A DNA stretch of 35,613 nucleotides from Acinetobacter gyllenbergii CIP 110306 = MTCC 11365 (GCF_000413855.1 NZ_ATGG01000005.1:1-35613), one strand, 5' to 3'; shown: positions 24,305 to 33,120, numbered from the stretch's first letter. Numbers and translations are program-made. Notes: generated from the letters alone by a model not told the origin.

Positions 24305-24973
24305 CTAAGCCTTGTCTGCTGAACCTTGCAGTATTCTGCTGATTTGTTGCAATAATTGGGTTGTGAGTAATTGTTGCTGATACAGTTGCTCGAAGCAAAG
24401 CAGTGCGGCATAGGCATCTGCTGCGGCATAATTGATTTGTTGTGGGCTGAGATGTTGAACAGACCAGTTTGAAGTACTGATTTTTTTACTTTTGGCAAAA
24501 TAACGCTGAAAAAGCAGCGCGATTGCTGTTTGAATTCCGACTTGGCTACGATAACCAAAACTTGTAAAGCTCTTGGATAGGTCAATCATTGCATTACACT
24601 GAATACCTATGCGACGGAAGATATGGGTATCATTTTTTAATCCAAAGCCAACTTTGAGTTGTTGTTCATTTTCAAGGATTGGTTTGAGGAAGTCTAAAAT
24701 TTCAGAGCTGACTTGGAACAGATAAGCTTGGTTTGGTGTGGCCAGTTGGATCAGGTGAGGACCAGTCGATTGCTCACCAACTTTGAAGGTCGGTTTAGAT
24801 TCTGTATCGAAGCCAAAGACTTGAATAGATGTAAGTTCAGCTTGAATTGCTTTACATTGCTCAAGCGTTTGGATCACCAAGATATGCGCTGTGGCAAGGT
24901 TTTGAAATGCAGGTAATGCACGAATGTATTCTTTGCTTAAAGGAGGAGTGTGTTGAGGCGTATCCATTTGCAT
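24305..24973 (-). CDS. DEDDy 3'-5' exonuclease domain protein (RNase D-like)
   Basis: 222 residues. The DEDDy catalytic set is visible: D56 and E58 in FGFDTES (Exo I), D115 in GLKNDTHIF (Exo II), and Y182/D186 in NYAAADAYAAL (Exo III). Single-domain proteins of this type degrade RNA or ssDNA from the 3' end. There is no HRDC domain, so it is not a full RNase D. The C-terminal Gln/Leu-rich helix (YQQQLLTTQLLQQ) is unusual. ATG 24973 has GAG at suitable spacing; ATG 24967 is also possible. It is in line with hisA and may be cotranscribed with it. Confidence 0.88.
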   Translation of the reverse strand: MQMDTPQHTPPLSKEYIRALPAFQNLATAHILVIQTLEQCKAIQAELTSIQVFGFDTESKPTFKVGEQSTGPHLIQLATPNQAYLFQVSSEILDFLKPILENEQQLKVGFGLKNDTHIFRRIGIQCNAMIDLSKSFTSFGYRSQVGIQTAIALLFQRYFAKSKKISTSNWSVQHLSPQQINYAAADAYAALLCFEQLYQQQLLTTQLLQQISRILQGSADKA

Positions 24974-25020
24974 TAAAAGCTCAAAGCGTTTGATTGAGCT
25001 TAAAGGGTTTTATTGAAATA

Positions 25021-25050
25021 AAAAAGCCAAGTCACAACACTTGGCTTTTT
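25021..25050 (-). terminator. Terminator of the DUF805 gene
   Basis: AAAAAGCCAAGT, loop CACAAC, ACTTGGCTTTTT: a perfect 12-bp stem with A/T flanks between the DUF805 stop and the exonuclease start on the minus strand. Confidence 0.9.
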
Positions 25051-25063
25051 TTACGAGTAAGCC

Positions 25064-25597
25064 TTAATTCTGCTGTTCCATTTGAATGTGCTGGCTTCTT
25101 TGTACATAGTCTTGATAAGCAGGTATCGAAATTGCTGCCAAAATACCGAAAATAAAAGCAAGCGGGATGATAATGATATAAATCCAGCCTAAGACTTTTT
25201 CCCAATCAGATGTTATTCGCGCCAGACCAAAGTTATTTTCTCCATCTGTTCCTTTAGCACAAAATAGATAAATCATAAGAAATAAATTTGCTAAAGGCAC
25301 AATCATGAGCAGGGATAACCAGCCACTTTGATTTCGATCATGTAAGCGACGGATTGTAAAAATAAAAGATAGATAAATAAACCCAATATATACAATTGCC
25401 ACTACGAGAATGAGGAAGATTGGAAAGTTAGGTTCTTGCGGACTACCTGCTGTAAATAGTCCTGATGACAGGGCAAGTGCGAAGAAAATAATAAAGAAAA
25501 TAATACTACTTAAAAATGTCCAAGCAGCATAGGATAGTCGGCCAAAGCGACCTTTGGGGCTCAGTGGGTGATCCACGGTTTGAGTTGATGAAGTCAT
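25064..25597 (-). CDS. DUF805-family membrane protein
   Basis: 177 residues. It has a hydrophilic start, then GRFGRLSYAAWTFL, the DUF805 opening motif, and four hydrophobic segments (about 27-50, 60-82, 95-112, 138-160). The family hallmark RRLHDRNQSGWLSLL is near 82-97, followed by GTDGENNFG. The last helix is followed by AISIPAYQDYVQRSQH, which resembles the start of a pilin-like segment and is a fair match to other DUF805 proteins that carry such tails. Function unknown. It stands alone between hisH and the exonuclease gene, with its own terminator. Confidence 0.85.
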   Translation of the reverse strand: MTSSTQTVDHPLSPKGRFGRLSYAAWTFLSSIIFFIIFFALALSSGLFTAGSPQEPNFPIFLILVVAIVYIGFIYLSFIFTIRRLHDRNQSGWLSLLMIVPLANLFLMIYLFCAKGTDGENNFGLARITSDWEKVLGWIYIIIIPLAFIFGILAAISIPAYQDYVQRSQHIQMEQQN

Positions 25598-25752
25598 TGT
25601 TATTCCTATCTAAGTGTTTTTATGGGTGTTGTAAAATTTGAAAAATGTATGCATTAGAATAATAAAGAAAAATTTTCTAAATTAAAGCTTAATTTATTTT
25701 ATCAGTTGCAGATCAAGTCATAACGTGAAACTTGATCTGCATCGACGGCTGC

Positions 25753-26370
25753 TTAAATATTCCATTCCACAAAGTTCTTTAACAACTGTAAACCAGCGGT
25801 ATGACTTTTTTCAGGATGGAACTGAGTTGCAAACAAATTGTCTTTATGAATTGCGGTACAGAAATTTACGCCATAATCACACGTTGCCGCAGTGACTGCT
25901 GAATCTTTTGGTTCAACATAATAGCTGTGCACAAAATAGAAACGTGCATCTTGCTCAATGTTATTCCACATGGGATGACTTGGATCAAGTTGATGTACTT
26001 GATTCCAACCCATGTGCGGTACTTTTAAATGAGGAATTTCAGGAAAGTGTTTCACTACACCATCAAAAATACCCAATGCAGCCACACCGCCATTTTCTTC
26101 CGAACTTTGTAGGAGGGCTTGCATACCGACACAAATCGCCAGCACAGGCTTATTGAATGCAGCCTGACGGACTACCTCATCAATTCCAGCTTCATGCATA
26201 CCTTGCATGCAGTCACGCATCGCCCCTACACCTGGGAAAACAATTTTATCGGCTTTGGCAATCAGTTTCGGGTCATTGGTGACATCAACTGTTGCACCGA
26301 CATGCTCTAGCGCTTTCGCCGCAGAGTGTAGATTGCCCATGCCATAATCAAGTAAAGCAATACGGGTCAT
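25753..26370 (-). CDS. hisH: Imidazole glycerol phosphate synthase glutaminase subunit HisH
   Basis: 205 residues, class I glutamine amidotransferase. The catalytic triad is C80 in LAICVGMQ, H185 and E187 in QFHPEKS. The N-terminal [11 protein letters not shown] and oxyanion PGVGA (46-50) are typical. It hydrolyses glutamine and channels ammonia to HisF. Its ATG overlaps the hisB stop by one base (TAATG), so it is translationally coupled to hisB. Confidence 0.97.
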   Translation of the reverse strand: MTRIALLDYGMGNLHSAAKALEHVGATVDVTNDPKLIAKADKIVFPGVGAMRDCMQGMHEAGIDEVVRQAAFNKPVLAICVGMQALLQSSEENGGVAALGIFDGVVKHFPEIPHLKVPHMGWNQVHQLDPSHPMWNNIEQDARFYFVHSYYVEPKDSAVTAATCDYGVNFCTAIHKDNLFATQFHPEKSHTAGLQLLKNFVEWNI

Positions 26371-26963
26371 TACAAACTACCTTTGGTTGAAGCGATGGTG
26401 TTTTCTGCACGTGGGTCAATTTCACAAGCCATACGTAATGCACGTGCTAAAGCTTTAAACACACTTTCAATCTGGTGGTGACTATTTTTGCCTTTCAGGT
26501 TATCAATATGCAGTGTCATCAGCGCATGATTGACAAAACCTTGGAAGAACTCTGAAAATAAATCGACATCAAAGGTTCCGATGCGAGCACGTGTATATGG
26601 AATATCCATAAACAGGCCCGGACGACCAGACAGATCAACCACAACACGAGACAGTGCTTCATCTAATGGTGCATAAAAATGCCCATAACGACGTAAGCCT
26701 TTTTTATCACCGAGTGCTTGCGCAAAGGCTTGTCCCAAGGTGATTCCACAGTCTTCGACCGTGTGATGGTCATCAATTTCTAGGTCACCATCGCAATGAA
26801 TGTCGATATCAAATAGACCATGGCGCTTGATTTGATCAATCATATGGTCTAAAAATGGAACTCCAGTGTTGAGTGTGCCTTGACCAGTACCATCGAGATT
26901 GAGACGAACTCGAATTTTTGTTTCGTTGGTATTTCTTACCACTTCACTGATACGTTGCGTCAT
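26370..26963 (-). CDS. hisB: Imidazoleglycerol-phosphate dehydratase HisB (monofunctional)
   Basis: 197 residues from ATG 26963; GAGGA upstream supports this over the in-frame TTG 15 bases before. The metal-binding repeats of the family are present: [32 protein letters not shown], and the second-half HxxxE and [15 protein letters not shown]. There is no N-terminal phosphatase domain, unlike the E. coli bifunctional protein. It dehydrates IGP to imidazole-acetol phosphate. It is the first gene of the hisB-hisH pair and is divergent from the GNAT gene. Confidence 0.97.
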   Translation of the reverse strand: MTQRISEVVRNTNETKIRVRLNLDGTGQGTLNTGVPFLDHMIDQIKRHGLFDIDIHCDGDLEIDDHHTVEDCGITLGQAFAQALGDKKGLRRYGHFYAPLDEALSRVVVDLSGRPGLFMDIPYTRARIGTFDVDLFSEFFQGFVNHALMTLHIDNLKGKNSHHQIESVFKALARALRMACEIDPRAENTIASTKGSL

Positions 26964-27067
26964 GGACACGTTCCTCAAAAAACGTCAAAAATGATTGAAT
27001 TAAAAACCAATAGTTTCGCTGTGACGAAAAAGTGACAGCATCATAGTTTGCTCAGGAGGGTTAATCA

Positions 27068-27445
27068 ATGCCTATTACCGTACATGCTTACAGTTCTCTG
27101 GATAATCTAGGAATTCGTACTCAGCTAGAGCGACTTTACGATACCAGCCCAGAGTTTGGCGATGGGCAAGATGCAATGGAACAACTTGAACAAAATCTAC
27201 AGCAATATACCACAGTTTATACTGCTGAATTTAACACCAAAATTATAGGTGCAATTTGGGCGACAGGACAAGGTGAAAGCCGTGTTTTGGAATATATTGT
27301 GGTACACCCAGCCAATCGTGGGCGTGGGGTCGCTGAACGCTTGGTTGAAGAGGTGTGCCGGATGGAAGAAGAACAAGGGGTTAAACAGTTTGAACCGGGG
27401 TGTGGGGCCATCCATCGCTGTTTATCACATCTTGGCAAAATCTAA
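27068..27445 (+). CDS. GNAT-family protein, PanZ-like
   Basis: 125 residues with an excellent AGGAGGG SD. GNAT core: beta strands around TTVYTAEFNTKIIGAIWATG, then the acetyl-CoA pyrophosphate loop R-G-R-G-V-A in VVHPANRGRGVAERLVEEV. The length and layout resemble PanZ, the acetyl-CoA sensor that promotes PanD maturation and limits pantothenate synthesis, but the assignment is tentative. A Cys-containing C-terminus (PGCGAIHRCLSHLGKI) follows. It is divergent from hisB and ends about 100 bases before tRNA-Phe. Confidence 0.72.
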   Translation: MPITVHAYSSLDNLGIRTQLERLYDTSPEFGDGQDAMEQLEQNLQQYTTVYTAEFNTKIIGAIWATGQGESRVLEYIVVHPANRGRGVAERLVEEVCRMEEEQGVKQFEPGCGAIHRCLSHLGKI

Positions 27446-27505
27446 GTTTTAGGTGACTGCTTTGTAGTAAAATTAAACGTTTAAGAGAAAAATCCACAAA
27501 TTTGC

Positions 27506-27534
27506 TTGACGGGCTTAGACAAACATTGTTTAAT
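27506..27534 (+). promoter_or_regulatory. Promoter of first tRNA-Phe
   Basis: TTGACG (27506-27511) and TTTAAT (27529-27534), 17-base spacer, 11 bases before the mature tRNA start. A GC-rich ACGCCC discriminator, common for stringently controlled promoters, follows. Confidence 0.75.
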
Positions 27535-27545
27535 ACGCCCACTTT

Positions 27546-27621
27546 GGCGTGATAGCTCAGTAGGTAGAGCAACGGATTGAAAATCCGTGTGTCCCCAGTT
27601 CGATCCTGGGTCTCGCCACCA
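27546..27621 (+). tRNA. tRNA-Phe (anticodon GAA), copy 1
   Basis: 76 nt with encoded CCA. D arm GCTC..GAGC, anticodon stem ACGGA/TCCGT around TTGAAAA (GAA), 5-nt variable loop GTGTC, T arm CCCAGTTCGATCCTGGG. Acceptor GGCGTGA pairs with TCTCGCC with a T-T (U-U) mismatch at pair 5-68. Confidence 0.95.
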
Positions 27622-27636
27622 TAAATTTGTATTTTC

Positions 27637-27665
27637 AATCCCTGATCCCATCAGGGATTTTTTTT
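27637..27665 (+). terminator. Terminator after tRNA-Phe copy 1
   Basis: AATCCCTGA (27637-27645), loop TCCCA, TCAGGGATT (27651-27659), then a T-run to 27665. Confidence 0.9.
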
Positions 27666-27722
27666 GCCTTAAAATTGATTGCGTGAAAAATGTGCATTCA
27701 AATCAAAAGCTCATGATAATTA

Positions 27723-27751
27723 TTGACTATTCAGCTGAGATACGGCTTAAT
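27723..27751 (+). promoter_or_regulatory. Promoter of second tRNA-Phe
   Basis: TTGACT (27723-27728) and CTTAAT (27746-27751) with a 17-base spacer, 10 bases before the tRNA start. It is followed by ACACCCC, similar to the first tRNA-Phe promoter. Confidence 0.75.
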
Positions 27752-27761
27752 ACACCCCATC

Positions 27762-27837
27762 GGCGTGATAGCTCAGTAGGTAGAGCAACGGATTGAAAAT
27801 CCGTGTGTCCCCAGTTCGATCCTGGGTCTCGCCACCA
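27762..27837 (+). tRNA. tRNA-Phe (anticodon GAA), copy 2
   Basis: 76 nt, identical in sequence to the copy at 27546-27621, including the U-U mismatch in the acceptor stem and encoded CCA. The flanking DNA is not similar beyond the promoter boxes, so the two copies are separate transcription units. Confidence 0.95.
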
Positions 27838-27842
27838 TATTC

Positions 27843-27877
27843 AAAAAGCCTCAAACGAAAGTTTGGGGCTTTTTTTA
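27843..27877 (+). terminator. Terminator after tRNA-Phe copy 2
   Basis: AAAAAGCCTCAAAC, GAAA tetraloop, GTTTGGGGCTTTTTTT: a 14-bp stem with one G-U pair and a terminal T-run. Confidence 0.9.
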
Positions 27878-27934
27878 TTGCTTCAATATTTTGTTATATT
27901 GATGACAAGTAGAAAAATTGAAGAATAAACCCAT

Positions 27935-28672
27935 ATGAAGGATTTATTTTCGGCACACAGTAAACTTTATCAACAAGCACGGCCGACCTATCCACACTCG
28001 TTGATCCATAGCTTGGTCAAGCAACTGAATGGTTTTGCTTGCGCATGGGATTGTGGGGCAGGTTCGGGACAGTTAACTCAACTGATCGCTCCCTATTTTC
28101 AGCAAGTGGTTGCAACGGACCTCAGTCAAAATCAATTAGATCAGGCTCCAGTCTTCGCCAATGTACAGTATTTACAACAAGCCGCAGAGCACCCCATATT
28201 TCCAGATCAGTATTTTGATTTAATTACCGTTGCCCAAGCGATTCACTGGTTTGATTTTGAAAAATTCTATGCAGAAGTGAGGCGAACGCTGAAAGCAGAC
28301 GGTATTTTTGCAGTGATTGGTTATGGCTTAATCCAGTTGGATGATACAGATCTAAATCAGCGAATCGATCAGCTCTATCATCATACTTTAAAGGGCTTTT
28401 GGGATGCGGAACGACGTTATATTGATGAGCTTTATCAAACGATCCCATTTCCTTTTGAGGAAATCAGCATGCCGCAATTTCAGATCGAGTTAAGCTGGAC
28501 AGGGCCGCAATTGTGGGATTATTTAAATACTTGGTCTGCGGTGAAGCATTACCAAGATCAACAGCATAAGAGTCCATTGCTGAGCTTAGAGGGCCTTTTA
28601 CAACAGCAGCAATCCATTGGAGTCACTTTTCCAATTTTGCTCAGAGTGGGGCGCTTAGCTGCATCAGAATAG
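27935..28672 (+). CDS. Class I SAM-dependent methyltransferase
   Basis: 245 residues. It has an N-terminal LFSAHSKLYQQARPTYP segment and SAM motif I AWDCGAGSGQLT at about 37-48. Acidic motif II is VATDLSQNQLDQA, motif IV is FDLITVAQAIHWFDFEKFYAEVRRTLKADGIFAVIGYG (about 90-130), and the C-terminal cap is about 140-245. It resembles the UbiE/YcgJ-type small-molecule methyltransferases; the substrate is unknown. The SD is poor. It is probably monocistronic, closed by a terminator shared with the converging CoA transferase gene. Confidence 0.88.
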   Translation: MKDLFSAHSKLYQQARPTYPHSLIHSLVKQLNGFACAWDCGAGSGQLTQLIAPYFQQVVATDLSQNQLDQAPVFANVQYLQQAAEHPIFPDQYFDLITVAQAIHWFDFEKFYAEVRRTLKADGIFAVIGYGLIQLDDTDLNQRIDQLYHHTLKGFWDAERRYIDELYQTIPFPFEEISMPQFQIELSWTGPQLWDYLNTWSAVKHYQDQQHKSPLLSLEGLLQQQQSIGVTFPILLRVGRLAASE

Positions 28673-28681
28673 GAAAAATAA

Positions 28682-28707
28682 AAAAAGCATGTCGGAACAT
28701 GCTTTTT
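28682..28707. terminator. Bidirectional terminator
   Basis: AAAAAGCATGT (28682-28692), loop CGGA, ACATGCTTTTT (28697-28707), between the methyltransferase and the converging CoA transferase gene. A/T tracts on both sides allow termination in both directions. Confidence 0.88.
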
Positions 28708-28727
28708 ATTTGGATGGGAGCCGAGCG

Positions 28728-30245
28728 TTAAGCAGATTTGGCCACAGCCGCTGGCGCTAACATATGACCTGTTTCTTCAAAGTTGGCATGCCAAGACAAG
28801 GCTTCACGAAGAATATGCGGGGTATGGCCACCACGTGCACAAGCACGGTCAAAGTAATCGTTGAGCGCACCTTGATAAAGTGGATGTACACAGTTGTCGA
28901 TAATGACGCGGGCACGTTCACGTGGCGCTAAACCACGAAGATCAGCCAAACCAACTTCTGTGACCAAGATGTCGACATCATGTTCGTTATGGTCGACATG
29001 GCTGACCATTGGCACGATTGATGAAATATCACCACCTTTGGCAATGGATTTGGTTACGAAGATCGCAAGGTGTGCATTACGGGCAAAGTCACCTGAACCG
29101 CCGATACCATTCATCATTTTGGTTCCACATACATGGGTCGAATTGACGTTACCGTAGATATCAAACTCAAGCGCAGTGTTAATCCCGATAATACCTAAAC
29201 GACGCACCAGTTCTGGGTGGTTTGAAATCTCTTGTGGGCGAAGTACCAATTTGTCTTTGTAGTGTTCAAGATTGCCAAATACACGCTCGCCACATTGTGC
29301 TGATAAGGTGATTGAGCTACCCGAAGCAAACTTCATCTTGCCGGCATCAATCAACTCAAAAGTACAGTCTTGTAGCACTTCCGAGTACATGACCAAGTCT
29401 TCAAAATTCGAATCTTTAAGTCCTGTTAAAACAGCATTCGCAATTGAACCAATGCCTGCCTGTAATGGGCCTAAGTTTTTCGCTAAACGACCTGCAGCCA
29501 CTTCCTGTTCAAAGAATTTGATCAAGTGGTTGGCAATGCCTTGAGTCTCAGCATCTGGTGCAGTCACCGTTGATGGTGAATCTGCCGTGTCATTGAAGAC
29601 GATCCCTACGATTTTTGCAGGATCAATTGGAATCGCGGTTGAACCAATACGGTCATCCACTTGTGTCAAAGGCAATGGCGTACGGGTAGGGCGATAAGTC
29701 GGAATATAGATATCGTGTAAACCTTCAAAGTTTTCACTCAAAGATGTATTGATTTCGACAATGACTTTTTCTGCAAAAATCGCAAAGCTGGCAGAGTTAC
29801 CGACAGAGGTGGTTGGTACGATATGACCATCCTCGGTAATGGCAACCGCTTCAATCACCGCAACATCAGGACGTTTTAGTTGCTGGTTACGCATTTGCTC
29901 AACGGTTTCAGACAAATGCTGGTCGATAAACATCACTTCGCCATTGTTGATGGCACGACGTAAGGTATTGTCGACTTGGAATGGCATACGACGTGCAAGC
30001 ACACCGGCTTCTGTCAATTGTTTGTCTAAGTCGTTGCCGAGGCTCGCACCGGTAATTAATGTGATTTTTAACGGATTTTTTTTGGCTTGCTCAACCAATG
30101 CTTGTGGAACAGCTTTGGCTTCGCCAGCACGGGTAAAACCGCTCATGCCAACCGTCATATCATTTTTAATAAACTGAGCTGCCTGCTCTGCACTCATCAC
30201 TTTGTCATGCAGTGCTGCAAGACGAATACGACTTAAAGACATCAT
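28728..30245 (-). CDS. Succinate CoA-transferase / acetyl-CoA hydrolase family enzyme
   Basis: 505 residues, typical of class I CoA transferases of the AarC/Cat1 (YgfH-like) group. The N-terminal domain has GMSGFTRAGEAKAVPQAL and TLITGASLGNDLD. The catalytic domain has QAGIGSIANAVLTGL near 262-276 and the active-site Glu289 in YSEVLQD, close to position 294 of AarC. C-terminal GIGGSGDFARNAHLAIF and TEVGLADLRGLAPRERARVIIDNCVHPLY are family-conserved. It exchanges CoA between succinyl-CoA and acetate (or similar acids), which helps acetate handling. Two adjacent ATGs (30245 and 30242) are possible starts. An in-leader palindrome lies at 30279-30292. Confidence 0.9.
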   Translation of the reverse strand: MMSLSRIRLAALHDKVMSAEQAAQFIKNDMTVGMSGFTRAGEAKAVPQALVEQAKKNPLKITLITGASLGNDLDKQLTEAGVLARRMPFQVDNTLRRAINNGEVMFIDQHLSETVEQMRNQQLKRPDVAVIEAVAITEDGHIVPTTSVGNSASFAIFAEKVIVEINTSLSENFEGLHDIYIPTYRPTRTPLPLTQVDDRIGSTAIPIDPAKIVGIVFNDTADSPSTVTAPDAETQGIANHLIKFFEQEVAAGRLAKNLGPLQAGIGSIANAVLTGLKDSNFEDLVMYSEVLQDCTFELIDAGKMKFASGSSITLSAQCGERVFGNLEHYKDKLVLRPQEISNHPELVRRLGIIGINTALEFDIYGNVNSTHVCGTKMMNGIGGSGDFARNAHLAIFVTKSIAKGGDISSIVPMVSHVDHNEHDVDILVTEVGLADLRGLAPRERARVIIDNCVHPLYQGALNDYFDRACARGGHTPHILREALSWHANFEETGHMLAPAAVAKSA

Positions 30246-30544
30246 CCATTCTCAATATTGCTTTTCATTGGCTATGGATTTTAGCGCTAAAACATGAAAA
30301 GTGAATTGAAATAAGGCTAAGGTCTAATACAGCTGCATACGCTTTATTCATCTGCTTTTCGGTTGCTTATTTTCTGTGTGATATTTGCTTGAATTTATAC
30401 AGGAAAGAAACTTCAGAACAGGGCAATGGTTTGGTTTGAATCCGTATAAAATCGAACTCAAGCGCTCAATCCTGTATTGCTGGGACTGAAGACTTTAGTC
30501 GAAGAGTTATGACTAGACTGTGCAAGGATGCTCATTAGGCAATT
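30246..30544. other. Intergenic region with a 14-bp palindrome
   Basis: About 300 bases between envZ and the CoA transferase gene, both on the minus strand. A perfect palindrome TTTTAGCGCTAAAA lies at 30279-30292, 34 bases before the CoA transferase start, and could be an operator. The rest shows no ORF and no clear terminator for upstream transcription. Confidence 0.5.
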
Positions 30545-31999
30545 TTAAAAATGCCCTGTTAGCGTCTGTTTGATTTTGTCGATGGCATTATTTTGGGGTT
30601 CGTCACTTGGTGTTGTGGAAATGGGTAGGGAAATCACCACTTCCAAGCCGCCCTGCTCGCGGTTACGGATGCTAATCTGTCCCTGGTGAATATCGACAAT
30701 CCGTTTCACAATCGCTAAGCCTAAACCACTGCCTTGAATTGTTCGCGCTGAATTACCACGCACGAAAGGTTGCATTAACTCTTCCACTTGATCGGGAGGA
30801 ATCCCTTCGCCATGATCGGCAACCGTAATTAAGATGTGCTCGTCGACATGACTAGCAGACAATTCAATCGGTTCTGCACCATAGCGTTTGGCATTGTTAA
30901 TTAAATTGGCAATCAGGCGTTTTAAGGACAAACTACGAGCAGCAATGATAGGGAGCTCTTGTGCCTGAAAGCGAATATCCAGTGGTTTGAATTGCACCAC
31001 CAGTTCTTGTAGCAGGGTATTCAGGTTGGTTTCTGTGAGTTCTTCATCCGAACCATCCCGCATATAGGAAATGAACTGATTCAGAATTGCATCCATGTCA
31101 TCGACATCGTAGATCAGCCCTTCACGGAAAAACTCATCAGGCAGCATTTCTGCGGTCAGACGGATACGGGTCAGAGGTGTACGCAAGTCGTGTGAAATCC
31201 CTGCCAGCATAATCTGACGATCACGTTCGGTTTGCTCAAGCGTATACACCATGTGATTAAAGGCCTGATTCACTTGTCGAATTTCAAGTGGCCCGTGATT
31301 GGTATCAAGATACGGGGCTTTACCTGTTTTACTATAATTGTTGGCTGTATTTTGTAAACGACGCAAAGGTCGATTCATTTGTCGAACCAAAATTAAAATA
31401 ATGATGGAGGATACGATAGGAACACCAAATAACCATCCCGCGATCAGTTCGACGCTATAGTTGGTATAGGTTTTTAATGGTTCTCTGACCCAGTTCCCGT
31501 TCATTTCGGGTGTTTGAATCCAAATTCGTGGGATTGGTTTAAATTTAAAATAAACTGTGACGTTTTCTACGCCCAGTTCTTTGGCCAGTTTGGATTCAAT
31601 CTGATTGGTAAACAGTTCCGCTAAGAACTTATCTTCGACTTTAGGAAATTCTTTTGGATCGGTTACATATTCGATGCCAATACGATTTTTTAACCATGTA
31701 TCGACATCGACTTCACTATCGCGATGCAGAATACGGATATCTGGATTGTTGACCAGTTCTAATTCAATCGCGAGATAGCGGGCATGTTGTTGTAATTCAG
31801 GTAGATAAAGTGTTCGCCAAAAGAACCACAAGGACATAAACAGGCTAAAGAACACCATGAACAGCACCAGAATGGTGGTGCGCATAGCGGCGGAACGCGG
31901 TTTAATTTTATCTAAAAAACGTTCCCATTTGGTTCTAGGCCTTTCTGAATAAGTCGAAAAGTCCGTAAACTCTTGTGGATCAATTGGTTCAAGTTTCAA
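30545..31999 (-). CDS. envZ: EnvZ-like sensor histidine kinase
   Basis: 484 residues. Cytoplasmic N-terminus (1-39), TM1 at about 41-62, periplasmic sensor at about 65-182, TM2 at about 184-205, and HAMP at about 206-260. The H box GISHDLRTPLTRIRLTAEM has phospho-acceptor His270, followed by N box LIANLINNAKRYG, G1 VADHGEGIPP and G2 GSGLGLAIVKRIV. It is the partner of OmpR, encoded 17 bases upstream, in osmolarity or envelope response. The start is TTG at 31999 with AGGA nine bases before it; no in-frame ATG occurs between the ompR stop and codon 39. Confidence 0.92.
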   Translation of the reverse strand: MKLEPIDPQEFTDFSTYSERPRTKWERFLDKIKPRSAAMRTTILVLFMVFFSLFMSLWFFWRTLYLPELQQHARYLAIELELVNNPDIRILHRDSEVDVDTWLKNRIGIEYVTDPKEFPKVEDKFLAELFTNQIESKLAKELGVENVTVYFKFKPIPRIWIQTPEMNGNWVREPLKTYTNYSVELIAGWLFGVPIVSSIIILILVRQMNRPLRRLQNTANNYSKTGKAPYLDTNHGPLEIRQVNQAFNHMVYTLEQTERDRQIMLAGISHDLRTPLTRIRLTAEMLPDEFFREGLIYDVDDMDAILNQFISYMRDGSDEELTETNLNTLLQELVVQFKPLDIRFQAQELPIIAARSLSLKRLIANLINNAKRYGAEPIELSASHVDEHILITVADHGEGIPPDQVEELMQPFVRGNSARTIQGSGLGLAIVKRIVDIHQGQISIRNREQGGLEVVISLPISTTPSDEPQNNAIDKIKQTLTGHF

Positions 32000-32016
32000 C
32001 GTTTTATTTCCTAAGC

Positions 32017-32781
32017 TTATTCAGCGCCATCTGGAACAAAAACGTAGCCCACACCCCATACCGTTTGGATATAGCGGGCACGGGCAGGGTTATCCTCAAT
32101 TAAACGGCGCAAACGAGAGACTTGTACATCAATCGAACGTTCCATTGCACCCCATTCACGTCCACGTGCTAAATTCATTAGCTTGTCTCGTGTTAATGGT
32201 TCACGTGGATGTTGAACCAGTGCTTTTAATACGGCAAATTCACCTGTCGTTAAAGTAACGACTTGACCTTCACGGGTTAAGGTGCGGGTAGAAAGATCTA
32301 AAGACCATGGACCAAAGCTGACCACTTCCACTTGCTGACTTGGAGCGCCTGGCACTTCACGTACTTGACGACGTAATACTGCGCGAATACGCGCCAGTAA
32401 TTCATTTGGGTTAAATGGTTTTGGTAAATAGTCATCGGCACCCGCTTCCAGACCCGCAATACGGTCAGAGTCACTACCACGTGCAGTCAACATGATAATT
32501 GGTGTATCAATATTGGATTGACGTAGACGACGGCAAATGCTTAAACCGTCTTCAACTGGAAGCATAAAATCAAGCACGATAAGCGAGAACAGTTCGCGTT
32601 GCAGTAAACGGTCCATTTGGGTTGCATCATGGGCAGTTTTTACCACAAAGCCTTTGTCTTCCAAAAAGCGTTGTAATAGCGTACGCAAGCGCACATCGTC
32701 ATCGACCACTAAGATGCGTTCGACTCGGTCTGTCTCATGGTGCACAGTTTCCGTCGATTCGGCAGGTACAACTAAACTCAT
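32017..32781 (-). CDS. ompR: OmpR-family response regulator
   Basis: 254 residues. Receiver domain at about 21-135 with acidic pair D27/D28, phospho-acceptor D71 in IVLDFMLP and Lys in DDYLPKPFNP. The winged-helix DNA-binding domain is at about 155-250 (SRLRRLIEDNPARARYIQTVWGVGYVFVP). An extra about 18 residues precede the receiver compared with E. coli OmpR. ATG 32781 has a strong AAGGAG SD. It forms an operon with envZ and is divergent from tex across 339 bases. Confidence 0.95.
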   Translation of the reverse strand: MSLVVPAESTETVHHETDRVERILVVDDDVRLRTLLQRFLEDKGFVVKTAHDATQMDRLLQRELFSLIVLDFMLPVEDGLSICRRLRQSNIDTPIIMLTARGSDSDRIAGLEAGADDYLPKPFNPNELLARIRAVLRRQVREVPGAPSQQVEVVSFGPWSLDLSTRTLTREGQVVTLTTGEFAVLKALVQHPREPLTRDKLMNLARGREWGAMERSIDVQVSRLRRLIEDNPARARYIQTVWGVGYVFVPDGAE

Positions 32782-33120
32782 GATGTGCTCCTTTATCGTT
32801 TATTGTCATCGTCTTTATGCAATGCGATTGTGAAATATCAATACAACTTTGAGTATACGATTCATTGCACAGTTTTGGCTATGTTATAAAGCAACAAATA
32901 TTGCCAATAAAATCAAGAGATAGATACCAAATATATACAGGCAAAATGATGACAATCAATCTATTTTTCAATATTTAGGCGAAAAAATCTTGGTATTTTA
33001 GAAACATTTCGAGATTTGCATAAACTACTCTCACAATATTCAAAAAAACAATGGTGGATTTTATAGCCATGAACTTTATAATCAGTGCTTTTAGACTTAA
33101 CCCTTGTGGAATCAATCACG
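32782..33120. other. Divergent ompR/tex promoter region
   Basis: 339 bases. A perfect TATAAT at 33077-33082, 38 bases upstream of the tex ATG, is a likely -10 element but has only a weak -35 (GTGGAT region). On the minus strand a TATACT box lies near 32855. No ORF with a credible start. The centre is AT-rich. Confidence 0.5.

Noticed and set aside
27381..27638. Minus-strand ORF covering tRNA-Phe copy 1
   Set aside because: Its first part is the reverse complement of the tRNA, which often gives spurious ORFs.
27546..27837. Direct repeat of 76 bases
   Set aside because: It is fully explained by two tRNA-Phe genes; it is not a CRISPR array or attachment site pair.
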